The notes: generated by a model from the sequence alone, not told the origin. Positions 9,236-17,451 are shown, counted from the stretch's first letter. The stretch: 64,000 nt of DNA from Desulfofarcimen acetoxidans DSM 771 (GCF_000024205.1 NC_013216.1:2232001-2296000), one strand, 5' to 3'. Numbers and translations: made by a program.

Positions 9236-10219
9236 ATGCAGCAGATTACCATGGGTCAAGCCGTTCAGCAGGCCCTTTTTGAAGAGATGCGCAGGGATCC
9301 TGATGTTTTTATAGCGGGTGAGGGTGTGGGCCAATCCATTCATGAGTCACCGATAATGCCCACTTATGGGCTTTTAAAGGAATTTGGGCCGAGTAGGGTG
9401 AAGGACACCCCGGTTTCCGAGGCTGCCATTGCCGGTCTGGCGGTAGGCTCTTCAGTTATGGGTTTGCGGCCGGTTGTGGAAATTATGTTTAATCCGTTTA
9501 TTACCATTGCCTCTGACCAGATCGTCAACCATGCCGCTAAATTACGATACCTTTCCGGTGGCAAAAGTACTTTTCCTATGGTAGTGCGGGTTAAGACCGG
9601 TGCCGGGTTTGGCGCTGGTTGCCAACACTCCCATAACCTTGAGGCGTGGGTAGCCCATTGCCCCGGGTTAAAGGTTGTCATGCCCGGCACCCCGGCGGAT
9701 GCCAAAGGGCTTTTGAAGTCAGCCATTCGAGATGATAACCCTGTTATATTTATAGAGGACATGATGCTTTATTTTGCTCCCGGGCAGGTACCGAAAGAGG
9801 ACTACAGCATTCCCATTGGTGTAGCTGATATTAAGAAGCAGGGTAAGGATGTTACGGTGGTAACCTGGTCCAAGATGCTGGGCGTGGCCTTCAAAGCAGC
9901 TACGGAATTGAGTAAAGAAGGAATTGAGATTGAAATCGTAGACCTGAGGACACTGGCTCCTCTGGATAAGGAAACGATTCTTCAGTCGGTGCGTAAAACG
10001 GGGCGTCTGGTGATATTGCACGAGGCTACCCGCACCGGCGGTTTTGGTGGAGAAATTGCCGCACTGGTGGCAGAAGAGGCTTTCGGAGATCTGAAAGCAC
10101 CGATAAAGAGGGTGGCGGCTCCGGATATACCTGTTCCCTTTAGCCCCCCTCTGGAACAGTTTTATATTCCAAATGAAGGCCAACTCATACAGGCTGTCAA
10201 AACGCTAACAAGTCTTTAA
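9236..10219 (+). CDS. TPP-dependent 2-oxo acid / acetoin dehydrogenase E1, beta subunit
   Basis: The 327-residue partner of the upstream alpha subunit; the two form an alpha2beta2 E1 in this family. Hallmarks are FIAGEGVGQ near the N-terminus, KDTPVSEAAIAGLAVG, the H-S-H-N segment near residue 125 and the C-terminal transketolase-like domain with EIVDLRTLAPLD. The ATG at 9236 follows AAAGGAG. The pair is followed by a long palindrome and no E2 or E3 gene, so this E1 must share an E2/E3 encoded elsewhere or act with another acceptor. Confidence 0.9.
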   Translation: MQQITMGQAVQQALFEEMRRDPDVFIAGEGVGQSIHESPIMPTYGLLKEFGPSRVKDTPVSEAAIAGLAVGSSVMGLRPVVEIMFNPFITIASDQIVNHAAKLRYLSGGKSTFPMVVRVKTGAGFGAGCQHSHNLEAWVAHCPGLKVVMPGTPADAKGLLKSAIRDDNPVIFIEDMMLYFAPGQVPKEDYSIPIGVADIKKQGKDVTVVTWSKMLGVAFKAATELSKEGIEIEIVDLRTLAPLDKETILQSVRKTGRLVILHEATRTGGFGGEIAALVAEEAFGDLKAPIKRVAAPDIPVPFSPPLEQFYIPNEGQLIQAVKTLTSL

Positions 10220-10250
10220 ATGCTTTTGTCGATTATATCATGCAAAATAA

Positions 10251-10278
10251 AAGAGAGAAGGCCTAGGCCTTCTCTCTT
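10251..10278. terminator. 28-base perfect palindrome after the E1 operon
   Basis: AAGAGAGAAGGCCT (10251-10264) is followed directly by its exact reverse complement (10265-10278). As RNA it would fold with a minimal loop at CTAG. No long U-run follows, so termination would rely on the U-poor 3' arm; it may instead be a boundary of the inverted-repeat island that starts at 10278. Confidence 0.5.
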
Positions 10279-10675
10279 AAGCAACCATCCTTACAGTTTT
10301 AACATTCCGTTTAATATTTTATTTTGCCTTTTAATAAATAAATTATCAATGGAACTAGCTACTAGAAAGGTCACCTCACATTCAACTATTAGAACAGAAA
10401 AGAAGCAAAACTATACTACACTGATTGAAACTTACCTTGGGCATACAAATGAAACATTAATAACACTAATTAACCTTCAATAACATTCAATTCATAATCG
10501 AGTTTCTACACCTAACTAAAGAAAGCTTTAAAAAACATCTTTTCATCAAAACTTGTTTAATAGAAAAAACACTACCCAAAACGACTGGCTAACACTAATT
10601 GCAACTAAAACCGAAAGACTACTTTCCGACTTCATGCAAGAACTGATTTCCAAATCACTGTAAGGATGGTGCTTA
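10278..10675. repeat. About 400-bp AT-rich island bounded by 19-20 bp inverted repeats
   Basis: The 717-base gap before dacF holds an inverted repeat: TAAGCAACCATCCTTACAGT at 10278-10297 and its near-perfect complement at 10657-10675 (one base missing). Between them I find no intact gene. Broken + strand frames look like former coding sequence: one open frame ends in LGHTNETLITLINLQ near 10480, another reads about 38 codons from 10488, and a third ends in ERLLSDFMQELISKSL with its stop at the right repeat. The arrangement suggests a MITE-like or decayed mobile insertion. No clear target-site duplication is visible. From 10676 to the dacF ribosome site I see only AT-rich leader sequence. Confidence 0.55.
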
Positions 10676-10831
10676 TATAGATAATAGCATATTAGATTTA
10701 AAAATGCAATAGAAAAATACGATAAACTTTGTAATTATTCAGAAGTTATGAGCCGGAAGTTAGAATAAGAAACCGGCGAATACTGTTAATTATTGCTTCA
10801 GTACTATACGAATAAGTTTTTCGCCTTGTTG

Positions 10832-10860
10832 CATAATACAACTACAGAACTGATTACTAT
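10832..10860 (+). promoter_or_regulatory. Weak candidate forespore (sigma-F/G) promoter for dacF
   Basis: GCATA at 10831-10835, then 16 bases, then GATTACTAT (10852-10860), which partly fits the sigma-F pattern (GywTA, 16 bases, GGnnAnnnT) with one core mismatch. dacF is a sigma-F/G target in Bacillus, so a site is expected here, but the match is weak. Confidence 0.22.
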
Positions 10861-10936
10861 AAGCCTTTAGAAATCTCAATAATCTTTCGGTAAACCATAA
10901 GGCAGATATATATGCACAAAATAAGGAGGAAATAAA

Positions 10937-12115
10937 ATGCGTCTTAGGGTATTTGCAACGGCACTACTTTTCGTTATTATATCAGCAATTTGTATAGTAT
11001 CTAAACCCGGAACAATACAGGCCAAACCGGCAGTCCAGAATAATGAAGCAGGCTTGGAAACAACGGCTGAAGCTGCGATACTGATGGAAGCCAATACGGG
11101 AAAAATCCTTTGGTCCAAACAACCGGATAAGGAACTGCCCATGGCTAGTGTGACTAAAATCATGACCATGCTTTTAGCTGTAGAAGCGGTGGACGCGGGC
11201 AAGGTGAAATTAACCGATAAAATAACTACTAGCGAGAATGCCTGGAATATGGGAGGCTCACAAATTTATCTGGAGCCTGGTGAGGAACTAAGTATGGAAG
11301 AAATGCTTATTTCCATAGCGGTAGGTTCTGCAAATGACGCCTGTGTAGCTGTGGCCGAACACCTGGGTGGTTCGGAGGAAGCTTTTGTTGGTATGATGAA
11401 TAAGAAGGCCAAAGAATTGGGATTAGCTCACACAAATTTTGCCAACACCAACGGTCTTCCGGTAGAAAATCACTATACTTCCGCTCATGATATGGCAATG
11501 ATTATAAAGGAAGCTTTAAGGCACCCGCTTTTTGTCAAAGTTTCTTCAATCTATCGCTATGACTTAAGGGGCGGTGACTTTGTTTTATGGAATACCAACA
11601 AGCTTTTAAAGTGGTACGAAGGAACCGTTGCCGGTAAAACGGGCTGGACAAATGAAGCCAAATATTGCCTGGCTTCCGCAGTAGAACGAAAGGGACTGAG
11701 GCTAATAGCTGTAGTACTGGGAACTGCAGAACCTAAAAGTCATTTCCGGGAATCAATGAAACTATATAATTATGGCTTTGCCCGTTACCAGGCAGTGAAC
11801 CTTGAGAACCAGGGTATTAAAGTGAAAACCGTAAATGTTGGAAAAGGAACAGACAGGGTAGTTGATATAGTAACGGCGGAAAAGGTTAGTCTGGTTGTCC
11901 CAAAAGGGCAGGATAAGGGTTATGAAAAGAAAATAATGGCCCCTGATTTAATTAACGCACCGGTTCAAAAGGGCGATAAGGTGGGTAAATACATAGTTGC
12001 AAAAGACGGGAAAGAAGTGCTGCAGGTGGATTTAATTGCTAATAAATCAATACCCAGAGCTTCATTGCTGCAGCAAATCTACCGGGTAGCTGAAGATGTG
12101 TATACATTAAATTAA
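10937..12115 (+). CDS. dacF: D-alanyl-D-alanine carboxypeptidase, sporulation type
   Basis: A 392-residue serine peptidase of the penicillin-binding-protein fold that trims D-Ala from peptidoglycan stem peptides during spore cortex formation. It has a signal peptide (hydrophobic residues 5-22, then AKPA). The active-site triads are S-V-T-K (MASVTKIMT), S-A-N (VGSANDAC) and K-T-G (AGKTGWTNEA). The C-terminal DacA-type beta domain follows from about residue 280. The ATG follows AAGGAGG. As in Bacillus it sits directly upstream of spoIIA, the basis for the DacF call over DacA or DacB. Confidence 0.93.
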   Translation: MRLRVFATALLFVIISAICIVSKPGTIQAKPAVQNNEAGLETTAEAAILMEANTGKILWSKQPDKELPMASVTKIMTMLLAVEAVDAGKVKLTDKITTSENAWNMGGSQIYLEPGEELSMEEMLISIAVGSANDACVAVAEHLGGSEEAFVGMMNKKAKELGLAHTNFANTNGLPVENHYTSAHDMAMIIKEALRHPLFVKVSSIYRYDLRGGDFVLWNTNKLLKWYEGTVAGKTGWTNEAKYCLASAVERKGLRLIAVVLGTAEPKSHFRESMKLYNYGFARYQAVNLENQGIKVKTVNVGKGTDRVVDIVTAEKVSLVVPKGQDKGYEKKIMAPDLINAPVQKGDKVGKYIVAKDGKEVLQVDLIANKSIPRASLLQQIYRVAEDVYTLN

Positions 12116-12176
12116 AATAAGGGTCGGAATATTCTCAAAAAATCACCATTTTTATACTACACAGTAAAATAAAAAC

Positions 12177-12213
12177 AACCCGTATCATTTTCTGGTGCTG
12201 CGGGTTTTTTTTT
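12177..12213 (+). terminator. Intrinsic terminator between dacF and spoIIAA
   Basis: AACCCG (12177-12182) pairs with CGGGTT (12201-12206), with further pairing inside the arms, followed by nine T residues. It would separate dacF transcription from the sigma-H-driven spoIIA operon. Confidence 0.75.
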
Positions 12214-12284
12214 GACTTGCAGCAATCCTAATGAAATCCTGGCAGTAAAATTCTTTATTTCGACAATAGTTTTACAGAAGAAAA

Positions 12285-12313
12285 GCAGGATAACTTTTCT
12301 ATTTGTAGAATAA
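12285..12313 (+). promoter_or_regulatory. Sigma-H promoter of the spoIIA operon
   Basis: The -35 element GCAGGATAA (12285-12293) and the -10 element GTAGAATAA (12305-12313) are separated by 11 bases, matching the sigma-H consensus RnAGGAwWW / RnnGAATww at every constrained position. It lies 27 bases upstream of the spoIIAA start. In Bacillus the spoIIA operon is under sigma-H and Spo0A~P. I did not find an unambiguous 0A box close by. Confidence 0.85.
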
Positions 12314-12340
12314 CTAGGAATATGGAAGGAGGATGCAGCT

Positions 12341-12679
12341 TTGTTTATAGACTTAGAGGTAAAAAATAACTCACTGGTTGTCAGATTAAATGGTGAACTG
12401 GATTTAAGAACTATCAATTATCTAAGAGAAACATTAGAAGAAGCTCTTGATAAAAGTAATGTAAAACATATGATATTGAACATGTATTTTGTAACATTTA
12501 TAGACAGCTCGGCTCTGGGTGTTATTTTGGGCCGGTATAAAAGAGTTACGCAAAACGGTGGAAAGGTGGCTCTGGTAGGTATTCGACCTATGATTAAACG
12601 CATTCTGGATCTTTCCGGTTTACTAAGCATAATGTACGAGTTTCCTTCTGAGCAAGAAGCCCTGGAGAAAATCGGTTAG
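12341..12679 (+). CDS. spoIIAA: Anti-sigma-F factor antagonist
   Basis: A 112-residue STAS-domain protein. Dephosphorylated SpoIIAA binds SpoIIAB and releases sigma-F in the forespore. The phosphorylation site lies in FIDSSALGVILGR; by alignment with Bacillus Ser58 it is Ser56. The start is TTG at 12341, eight bases after GGAAGGAGG. It is the first gene of the spoIIAA-spoIIAB-sigF operon, directly behind the sigma-H promoter. Confidence 0.96.
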   Translation: MFIDLEVKNNSLVVRLNGELDLRTINYLRETLEEALDKSNVKHMILNMYFVTFIDSSALGVILGRYKRVTQNGGKVALVGIRPMIKRILDLSGLLSIMYEFPSEQEALEKIG

Positions 12680-12690
12680 GAGGTTGTATT

Positions 12691-13131
12691 GTGCTATTAA
12701 AAAATCAGGTAACTATAAGTTTTTTGAGTATCTCTGAAAATGTGGCTTTTGCCAGGGTAACAACAGCAGCTTTTGCCAGTCAATTAGAATTTACTATTAA
12801 TGATCTCGAGGAAATTAAAGTAGCGGTATCCGAGGCTGTTGCCAATGCAATAGTTCATGGTTATAACAATGCAGAAGATAAAATGATAACTATAGAAGTT
12901 AAATTATATGGCAATAAATTAGAAATAGCGGTAATTGATGAGGGAACCGGAATTCCAGATATTAAACAGGCACTTCAACCGTCTTTTTCTACTGATCCGG
13001 AAAGAATGGGGTTGGGTTTTGTATTTATGCAATCATTTATGGATAAACTAAAAATTAATTCTGTTCCAGGGAAAGGTACAAAAGTAATTATGATTAAAAA
13101 TTGTAATAGTAGTATAAAAATGGCGCAATAG
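12691..13131 (+). CDS. spoIIAB: Anti-sigma-F factor / serine kinase
   Basis: A 146-residue GHKL-type kinase that holds sigma-F inactive and phosphorylates SpoIIAA. The N-box is EAVANAIVHGY, the G1 region is DEGTGIPD, and the G2 region is MGLGFVFMQSFMD. A GTG start lies seven bases after AGGAGG and eleven bases after the spoIIAA stop, giving tight coupling of antagonist and kinase. Confidence 0.96.
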   Translation: MLLKNQVTISFLSISENVAFARVTTAAFASQLEFTINDLEEIKVAVSEAVANAIVHGYNNAEDKMITIEVKLYGNKLEIAVIDEGTGIPDIKQALQPSFSTDPERMGLGFVFMQSFMDKLKINSVPGKGTKVIMIKNCNSSIKMAQ

Positions 13132-13160
13132 GTGAGAGTTGAAATAGAGTGGGGAATTAT

Positions 13161-13940
13161 ATGAGCACCAAACTATTAGAAATGAATCTACCCAGATTTC
13201 CTTTGTTAAAAGACGAAGAAATGCGACAGCTGCTGGCTAAAGCTAAGTTAGGTGACGCGGTGGCAAGGGAAAGACTGGTAAACTGCAATTTAAAACTGGT
13301 TTTTAATTTAGTCAAACGATTTAATAACCGTGGCTATGAGCTGGAGGATTTGTTTCAAATCGGCAGCATAGGGCTAATGAAGGCAATTGATAAGTTTGAC
13401 TTGAATTATGATGTTAAATTTTCCACCTATGCCGTACCCATGATCGTTGGTGAGATTAGGCGTTTTTTACGTGATGACAATCCCGTGAAAGTTAGTCGTT
13501 CAGTTAAAGAAATTGCATATAAAGTTCAGCAAACAAAGGAAAGGTTAATAGGAAAATTAGGCCGGGAACCGTCAATAGGCGAAGTAGCTGAGGAGATTGG
13601 ACTGTCCAAGGAAGAAGTTGTTATTGCCTTAGAAGCAGCTCAATCACCGACCTCAATTTATGAAACATTACATCAAGACGACGGTGATCCCATCTATCTA
13701 CTGGATCAATTAAGCAGTAAAGAAGGCAATGATTTATTCTGGCTGGATCAAATCGAGGTTAAAGAACTGCTGAATAATCTGCATGAAAGAGATAGGCAGA
13801 TTCTAATATGGCGATTTTTTGAAGATAAGACTCAATCTGATATCGCACGCAGGTTGGGACTTTCTCAGGTACAAGTTTCACGTTTAGAGCGACAGGCTTT
13901 AAATAAACTAAAAGAAGTAATGGCTGAAAATATAAAGTAA
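13161..13940 (+). CDS. sigF: RNA polymerase sigma-F factor (forespore)
   Basis: The first forespore-specific sigma factor, 259 residues. Region 2 includes NLVKRFNNRGYELEDLFQIGSIGLMKAIDKFD and the -10 recognition stretch FSTYAVPMIVGEIRRFLRDD; region 3 follows, and region 4 has a helix-turn-helix in QSDIARRLGLSQVQVSRLER. I prefer ATG 13161, six bases after GGGG; a GTG at 13149 in the same frame is the alternative (263 residues). It is third in the spoIIA operon. Confidence 0.96.
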   Translation: MSTKLLEMNLPRFPLLKDEEMRQLLAKAKLGDAVARERLVNCNLKLVFNLVKRFNNRGYELEDLFQIGSIGLMKAIDKFDLNYDVKFSTYAVPMIVGEIRRFLRDDNPVKVSRSVKEIAYKVQQTKERLIGKLGREPSIGEVAEEIGLSKEEVVIALEAAQSPTSIYETLHQDDGDPIYLLDQLSSKEGNDLFWLDQIEVKELLNNLHERDRQILIWRFFEDKTQSDIARRLGLSQVQVSRLERQALNKLKEVMAENIK

Positions 13941-13985
13941 TTGCTTTAAATGCCGGAGCGTTTTCTCTTTATGCATAAATAAGCC

Positions 13986-14018
13986 AATATAAGCCATAAT
14001 AATTTTATGGCTTATATT
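13986..14018. terminator. 13-bp perfect inverted repeat between sigF and dodecin gene
   Basis: AATATAAGCCATA (13986-13998) pairs exactly with 14006-14018 around a 7-base loop. It is AT-rich and has no long T-run after it, so it may be an attenuator or weak terminator separating sigF from the dodecin gene. Confidence 0.45.
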
Positions 14019-14037
14019 AATTAAGGGGGTATTGTTT

Positions 14038-14232
14038 ATGCATGTTAAAGTTACTGAAATTGTTGGGGAATCTCCGGACAGTTGGAAAGATGCAGTTGAA
14101 TCAGCTATTGCAGGAGCAAGTAAATCATTGCCAAATATTTCCGCAGTGGAAATTGTTAATTTCACAGCCAATGTATCGCATGGTAAACTAACAGGCTATA
14201 AAGCCGATTGTAAAATCTGTTATAAGGATTAG
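14038..14232 (+). CDS. Dodecin family flavin-binding protein
   Basis: A 64-residue dodecin, a small protein that forms hollow dodecamers storing flavins (riboflavin or FMN) or, in some homologues, CoA. The family core is visible: KVTEIVGESPDSWKDAVESA with the flavin-stacking Trp, then the VEIVNFTANV strand. ATG 14038 is eight bases after AAGGGGG. It lies between sigF and spoVAEa and has its own terminator, so it is probably a separate unit. Two Cys residues near the C-terminus (CKIC) are unusual to my knowledge. Confidence 0.9.
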   Translation: MHVKVTEIVGESPDSWKDAVESAIAGASKSLPNISAVEIVNFTANVSHGKLTGYKADCKICYKD

Positions 14233-14297
14233 TTTGCCGGGTTTATTGAAAGTGAGAGCGTCGGATTTCGTGATTTCAACTGATATTTAATATCTTG

Positions 14298-14325
14298 GAG
14301 AATACCGTCAGGTATTCTCTTTTTG
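14298..14325 (+). terminator. Intrinsic terminator after dodecin gene
   Basis: GAGAATACC (14298-14306), loop GTCA, GGTATTCTC (14311-14319), then TTTTT: a textbook rho-independent terminator. Confidence 0.88.
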
Positions 14326-14408
14326 TTGTTATACAATGTCCATAACATAAAACAAAGCTTTATGGGCAAGATATCTAAGGGTTATTTTTTACCCGAGGGG
14401 TAGATAAA

Positions 14409-14987
14409 ATGAATACGAAAAAAAAAGTAATATTGGTTACAGATGGAGATGAAGCTGCCCGCCAGGCTATAGAAGTAGCCTCACAAAATGTGGGTGCGGA
14501 AACTTTAACAATTTCCGCGGGATGTCCTACCTTATGGTCCGGCAGCGAACTGGTAAGTCTCATTAAACAATCAAAGCATGAACCGGTGGTTGTTATGTTT
14601 GATGATAAGGGTGCTGCTGGAACCGGCAAAGGTGAAGAGGCTCTGGCCTACGTAGCCAATCACAAAGATATTGAGGTCTTAGGCGCTCTGGCTGTCGCAT
14701 CTAACACCTATGCGCCTGGTATACGCGTAGAATCATCCATCACTAAAGATGGGCAGTTTATTCCCGGTCCGGTTAATAAATTTGGTAAAAAAATGCCCCG
14801 TTACATTAAAAATATACACGGTGATACCTTAGATATTCTTAAATATCTAAATATCCCTATTATCATTGGCATAGGTGATGTAGGAAAAATGGACGGTGCT
14901 GATGATTATCGCACCGGAGCAAAAATAACCACCAGGGCTTTTAAAGAAATTTTAGACAGGAGTGGTTTTCATGGCCCAGGCAGCTGA
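14409..14987 (+). CDS. spoVAEa: Stage V sporulation protein AE, soluble AEa type
   Basis: A 192-residue soluble protein of the SpoVAEa family, which in Bacillus lies in the spoVA locus whose other products move dipicolinic acid into spores. It begins KKKVILVTDGDEAARQAIE and carries GCPTLWSG and FDDKGAAGTGKGEEAL, family hallmarks that I recognise. It is probably expressed in the forespore. It overlaps the next gene, spoVAF, by 17 bases. The core channel genes spoVAC, spoVAD and spoVAEb are not beside it. Confidence 0.88.
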   Translation: MNTKKKVILVTDGDEAARQAIEVASQNVGAETLTISAGCPTLWSGSELVSLIKQSKHEPVVVMFDDKGAAGTGKGEEALAYVANHKDIEVLGALAVASNTYAPGIRVESSITKDGQFIPGPVNKFGKKMPRYIKNIHGDTLDILKYLNIPIIIGIGDVGKMDGADDYRTGAKITTRAFKEILDRSGFHGPGS

Positions 14988-16488
14988 GAAACCAAGAAGA
15001 AAAGTTGGAGCTAAGCTGCAAGATAATATGGATTATTTGAAAGAGCACCTGGCGCTGGATGCAAACTTTGATTTGGTAACCAGGGAAATAACCATAGCCG
15101 GTAGAGATGCGGTCATTATTTTTGAAAATGCATTTTGTAATGCTGATTTGTTGATCAAAGTTTTAATTCCGCTCTTAGAAGTAAAAAGAGAGGATCTTGC
15201 GGTTGACCCGCTTAGAAAGCTGTTTCGGCAAAAAATAGGCCATATTGATGTTAATGTTGCTCAGGAGCTGGAGGAGGTAGTAGATACTGTTTTATCAGGA
15301 CCTACTGCTCTTTTGGTGGATGGTGTAGACAATGCCTTTCTATTGGATCTCCGGCATTATCCTGTACGCAGCCCCGCAGAGCCTGATTTGGAAAAGGTTG
15401 TGCGAGGTTCCCGTGACGGTTTTGTTGAAACGCTGATGTTTAATGCAGCCTTGATTAGAAGGCGCATTCGCGATCCCAAATTACGGTTTGAATACATGCA
15501 GGCCGGTTTGCGTTCAAAGACAGACATGGCTATATGTTATATTGAGGATGTAGCGAACCAGGAGAATGTACAGAAAATCAAAGACAGTGTTGCCGACATT
15601 AAAATAGACGGCTTACCAATGTCGGAAAAAGCAGTGGAAGAATTAATTACGCCGGGTTCCTACTGGAATCCCTTTCCCAAAGTGCGTTATACAGAACGCC
15701 CGGATGTGGCTGTGGCCCACTTGCTTGATGGACATATTCTCTTGCTGGTGGATAACTCACCAAGTGTGATTATTACCCCGGCAACTTATTTTCATCACCT
15801 GCAGCATGCGGAAGAATACCGGCAAAATCCTACAGTAGGGATATATTTGCGCTGGGTTAGATATATAGGCGTAGCGATTTCTTTATTTTTGCTGCCCTTA
15901 TACTTTTTGGCTTGCATACATCCGGATATATTGCCGGCTTCTCTAAAATTTATAGGTCCTAAAAAAGTCGGCTCCGTGCCCTTGTTTTTACAATTTATAT
16001 TTGCTGAATTAGCTATTGATTTTGTCCGGCTGGCTACCATACATACTCCTGCCGCGCTGGCTACCTCAACCGGTATTATAGCTGCTTTGCTTATTGGAGA
16101 TCTGGCCACAACTATAGGTCTGTTTTCTCCCGAAGTAGTTTTGTACACGGCAATCTCTGCTATAGGAACATTTTTAACGCCGAGTTATGAGCTAAGTGTG
16201 GCCAATAGACTCGTCAGACTGTTTTTATTAGTAATGGTAGGTATTTTAGGTCTGCCCGGCTTTATTATTGGAGTTGTGTTGACTTTTGTACTGCTGTTGA
16301 CCACCAAGTCCTTCGGTGTCCCTTATTTATGGCCTTTAATTCCTCTGGATATGAGATCTTTAAGCTCTGTATTAATCAGAACACCGGTTCCCATGATAAA
16401 CTTTCGTCCTAAAATACTCAAGACAAAGGATCCCGATAGACAACCTGTTATACCGCAGCCGGCCCGTAAGCCGGGAAAGAAGAATTAG
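14971..16488 (+). CDS. spoVAF: Stage V sporulation protein AF (GerA-family membrane protein)
   Basis: A 505-residue homologue of the A subunit of spore germinant receptors. A large hydrophilic N-terminal domain (about residues 1-290, with DGVDNAFLLDLRHYPVRSPAEPD) is followed by four or five membrane helices from about residue 290 and a basic C-terminal tail. SpoVAF sits in the inner spore membrane and in Bacillus assists germinant-receptor signalling with its partner FigP. ATG 14971 is eight bases after AGGAG; the open frame starts nine bases earlier at a GTG. Coupled to spoVAEa, and closed by a terminator at 16521. Confidence 0.92.
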   Translation: MAQAAEKPRRKVGAKLQDNMDYLKEHLALDANFDLVTREITIAGRDAVIIFENAFCNADLLIKVLIPLLEVKREDLAVDPLRKLFRQKIGHIDVNVAQELEEVVDTVLSGPTALLVDGVDNAFLLDLRHYPVRSPAEPDLEKVVRGSRDGFVETLMFNAALIRRRIRDPKLRFEYMQAGLRSKTDMAICYIEDVANQENVQKIKDSVADIKIDGLPMSEKAVEELITPGSYWNPFPKVRYTERPDVAVAHLLDGHILLLVDNSPSVIITPATYFHHLQHAEEYRQNPTVGIYLRWVRYIGVAISLFLLPLYFLACIHPDILPASLKFIGPKKVGSVPLFLQFIFAELAIDFVRLATIHTPAALATSTGIIAALLIGDLATTIGLFSPEVVLYTAISAIGTFLTPSYELSVANRLVRLFLLVMVGILGLPGFIIGVVLTFVLLLTTKSFGVPYLWPLIPLDMRSLSSVLIRTPVPMINFRPKILKTKDPDRQPVIPQPARKPGKKN

Positions 16489-16520
16489 CTTTGCAAGCAA
16501 TTTTTTGTAATGCTTAGTAT

Positions 16521-16551
16521 CAGACCTGCCGGTAAAAAGACGGCAGGTCTG
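16521..16551. terminator. Bidirectional terminator between convergent spoVAF and membrane acyltransferase gene
   Basis: CAGACCTGCCG (16521-16531) pairs perfectly with 16541-16551 around a 9-base loop, followed by ATTGTTTA on the + strand. It lies between two convergent genes. Confidence 0.8.
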
Positions 16552-16568
16552 ATTGTTTAGTTCAAGTC

Positions 16569-17276
16569 TTAAACTGGCTTTCCCAGTGTATAGATTAAAA
16601 AAAGGATTAGTAACAGTACAGGCTGGTGTACCAGATATATAAGTAAAGAATGTTGGCCCAGAAAGCAAAATAAGTTTTTTTGGGGGGGTGAAAACTTAAA
16701 TAAGCTGTGCTTTTCTCTATAGAACAGCTTGTTGATAGCAATACCGTATAAAAAAGGACCAAACCAGGGAATAAGAGGGTAGTAATCAATTGAAGAAAAC
16801 TGCGGGCCAGGTAGACCAACAGGGCAAAACCAGCTATTACCTATTGTTAAATCCGAAATATAAACTTTGGATATTATTATAATGCTGCCTATTACAAACA
16901 GCGGGCAGGGATCAAGTCTGTTTACCAGGGGACTAAGCAGCATGCTCAGTCCGAGGAACTGCAGAATACCAAATATTATGTTGGAACCTGGCACAAATAC
17001 TGCCGTCAGAAGGTAGATCAACATACCCAAGCTTATGAGTAAAGTTCCGCGCTTTAAATTATTTTTACTAAAAGAACAGCTTACCCCTGCAACTACGATA
17101 AATAGTGATGCAGCAATTTTGCCTGTATAATATATAATACCGGTTTGTATGTTAATTGGAAAGTTATAAAATACAGCCAGATCATAAAGCAGATGAAAAA
17201 TAATCATCAAAATTATGGCAATACCCCTGATAAAATCAATTTCCCAAATGCGGTTGTAACTGTTATTTAAACTCAT
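16569..17276 (-). CDS. Membrane protein with HGSNAT/DUF1624 acyltransferase-like domain
   Basis: A 235-residue protein with about seven hydrophobic helices. It opens with RIWEIDFIRGIAIILMIIFHLLYDL, broken here as the characteristic start of the DUF1624 (heparan-alpha-glucosaminide N-acetyltransferase catalytic domain, YeiB-like) family; the Asp and the His of helix 1 are conserved in that family. Further family features are the PLIPWFGPFLYGI loop and LGQHSLLIYLVHQP near the C-terminus. Acetyl transfer across the membrane is a family-level guess only. It is the only minus-strand gene in the first 60 kb and is transcribed divergently from the DUF3006 gene. Confidence 0.82.
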   Translation of the reverse strand: MSLNNSYNRIWEIDFIRGIAIILMIIFHLLYDLAVFYNFPINIQTGIIYYTGKIAASLFIVVAGVSCSFSKNNLKRGTLLISLGMLIYLLTAVFVPGSNIIFGILQFLGLSMLLSPLVNRLDPCPLFVIGSIIIISKVYISDLTIGNSWFCPVGLPGPQFSSIDYYPLIPWFGPFLYGIAINKLFYREKHSLFKFSPPQKNLFCFLGQHSLLIYLVHQPVLLLILFLIYTLGKPV

Positions 17277-17435
17277 AGCCTATAATACCTCTCTACCCCT
17301 AAATCAATGATATTCTCATAATACCAATACCAATTATAACATAAATTAGATATATCAAATTCCCTCTAAGTTTACTAAAGAAAATTACTTGATTTATTTA
17401 TTTTTTCTGCTAAAATTCTATTTTAGTACCAATAT

Positions 17436-17451
17436 ACTGCTTTAAAGCAGT
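17436..17451. other. 16-base palindrome in a divergent intergenic region
   Basis: ACTGCTTTAAAGCAGT is perfectly self-complementary and sits 27 bases before the DUF3006 start; a second inverted repeat, CTAAAAT / ATTTTAG, lies about 20 bases upstream. They could be operators in the shared region between divergent genes. No regulator is implied. Confidence 0.3.

Noticed and set aside
10220-10483. 87-codon frame after the E1 beta gene
   Set aside because: It starts right at the stop of E1 beta, runs through the 28-base palindrome and the inverted repeat, and lacks a ribosome site. Its later part may be a remnant of a decayed gene.
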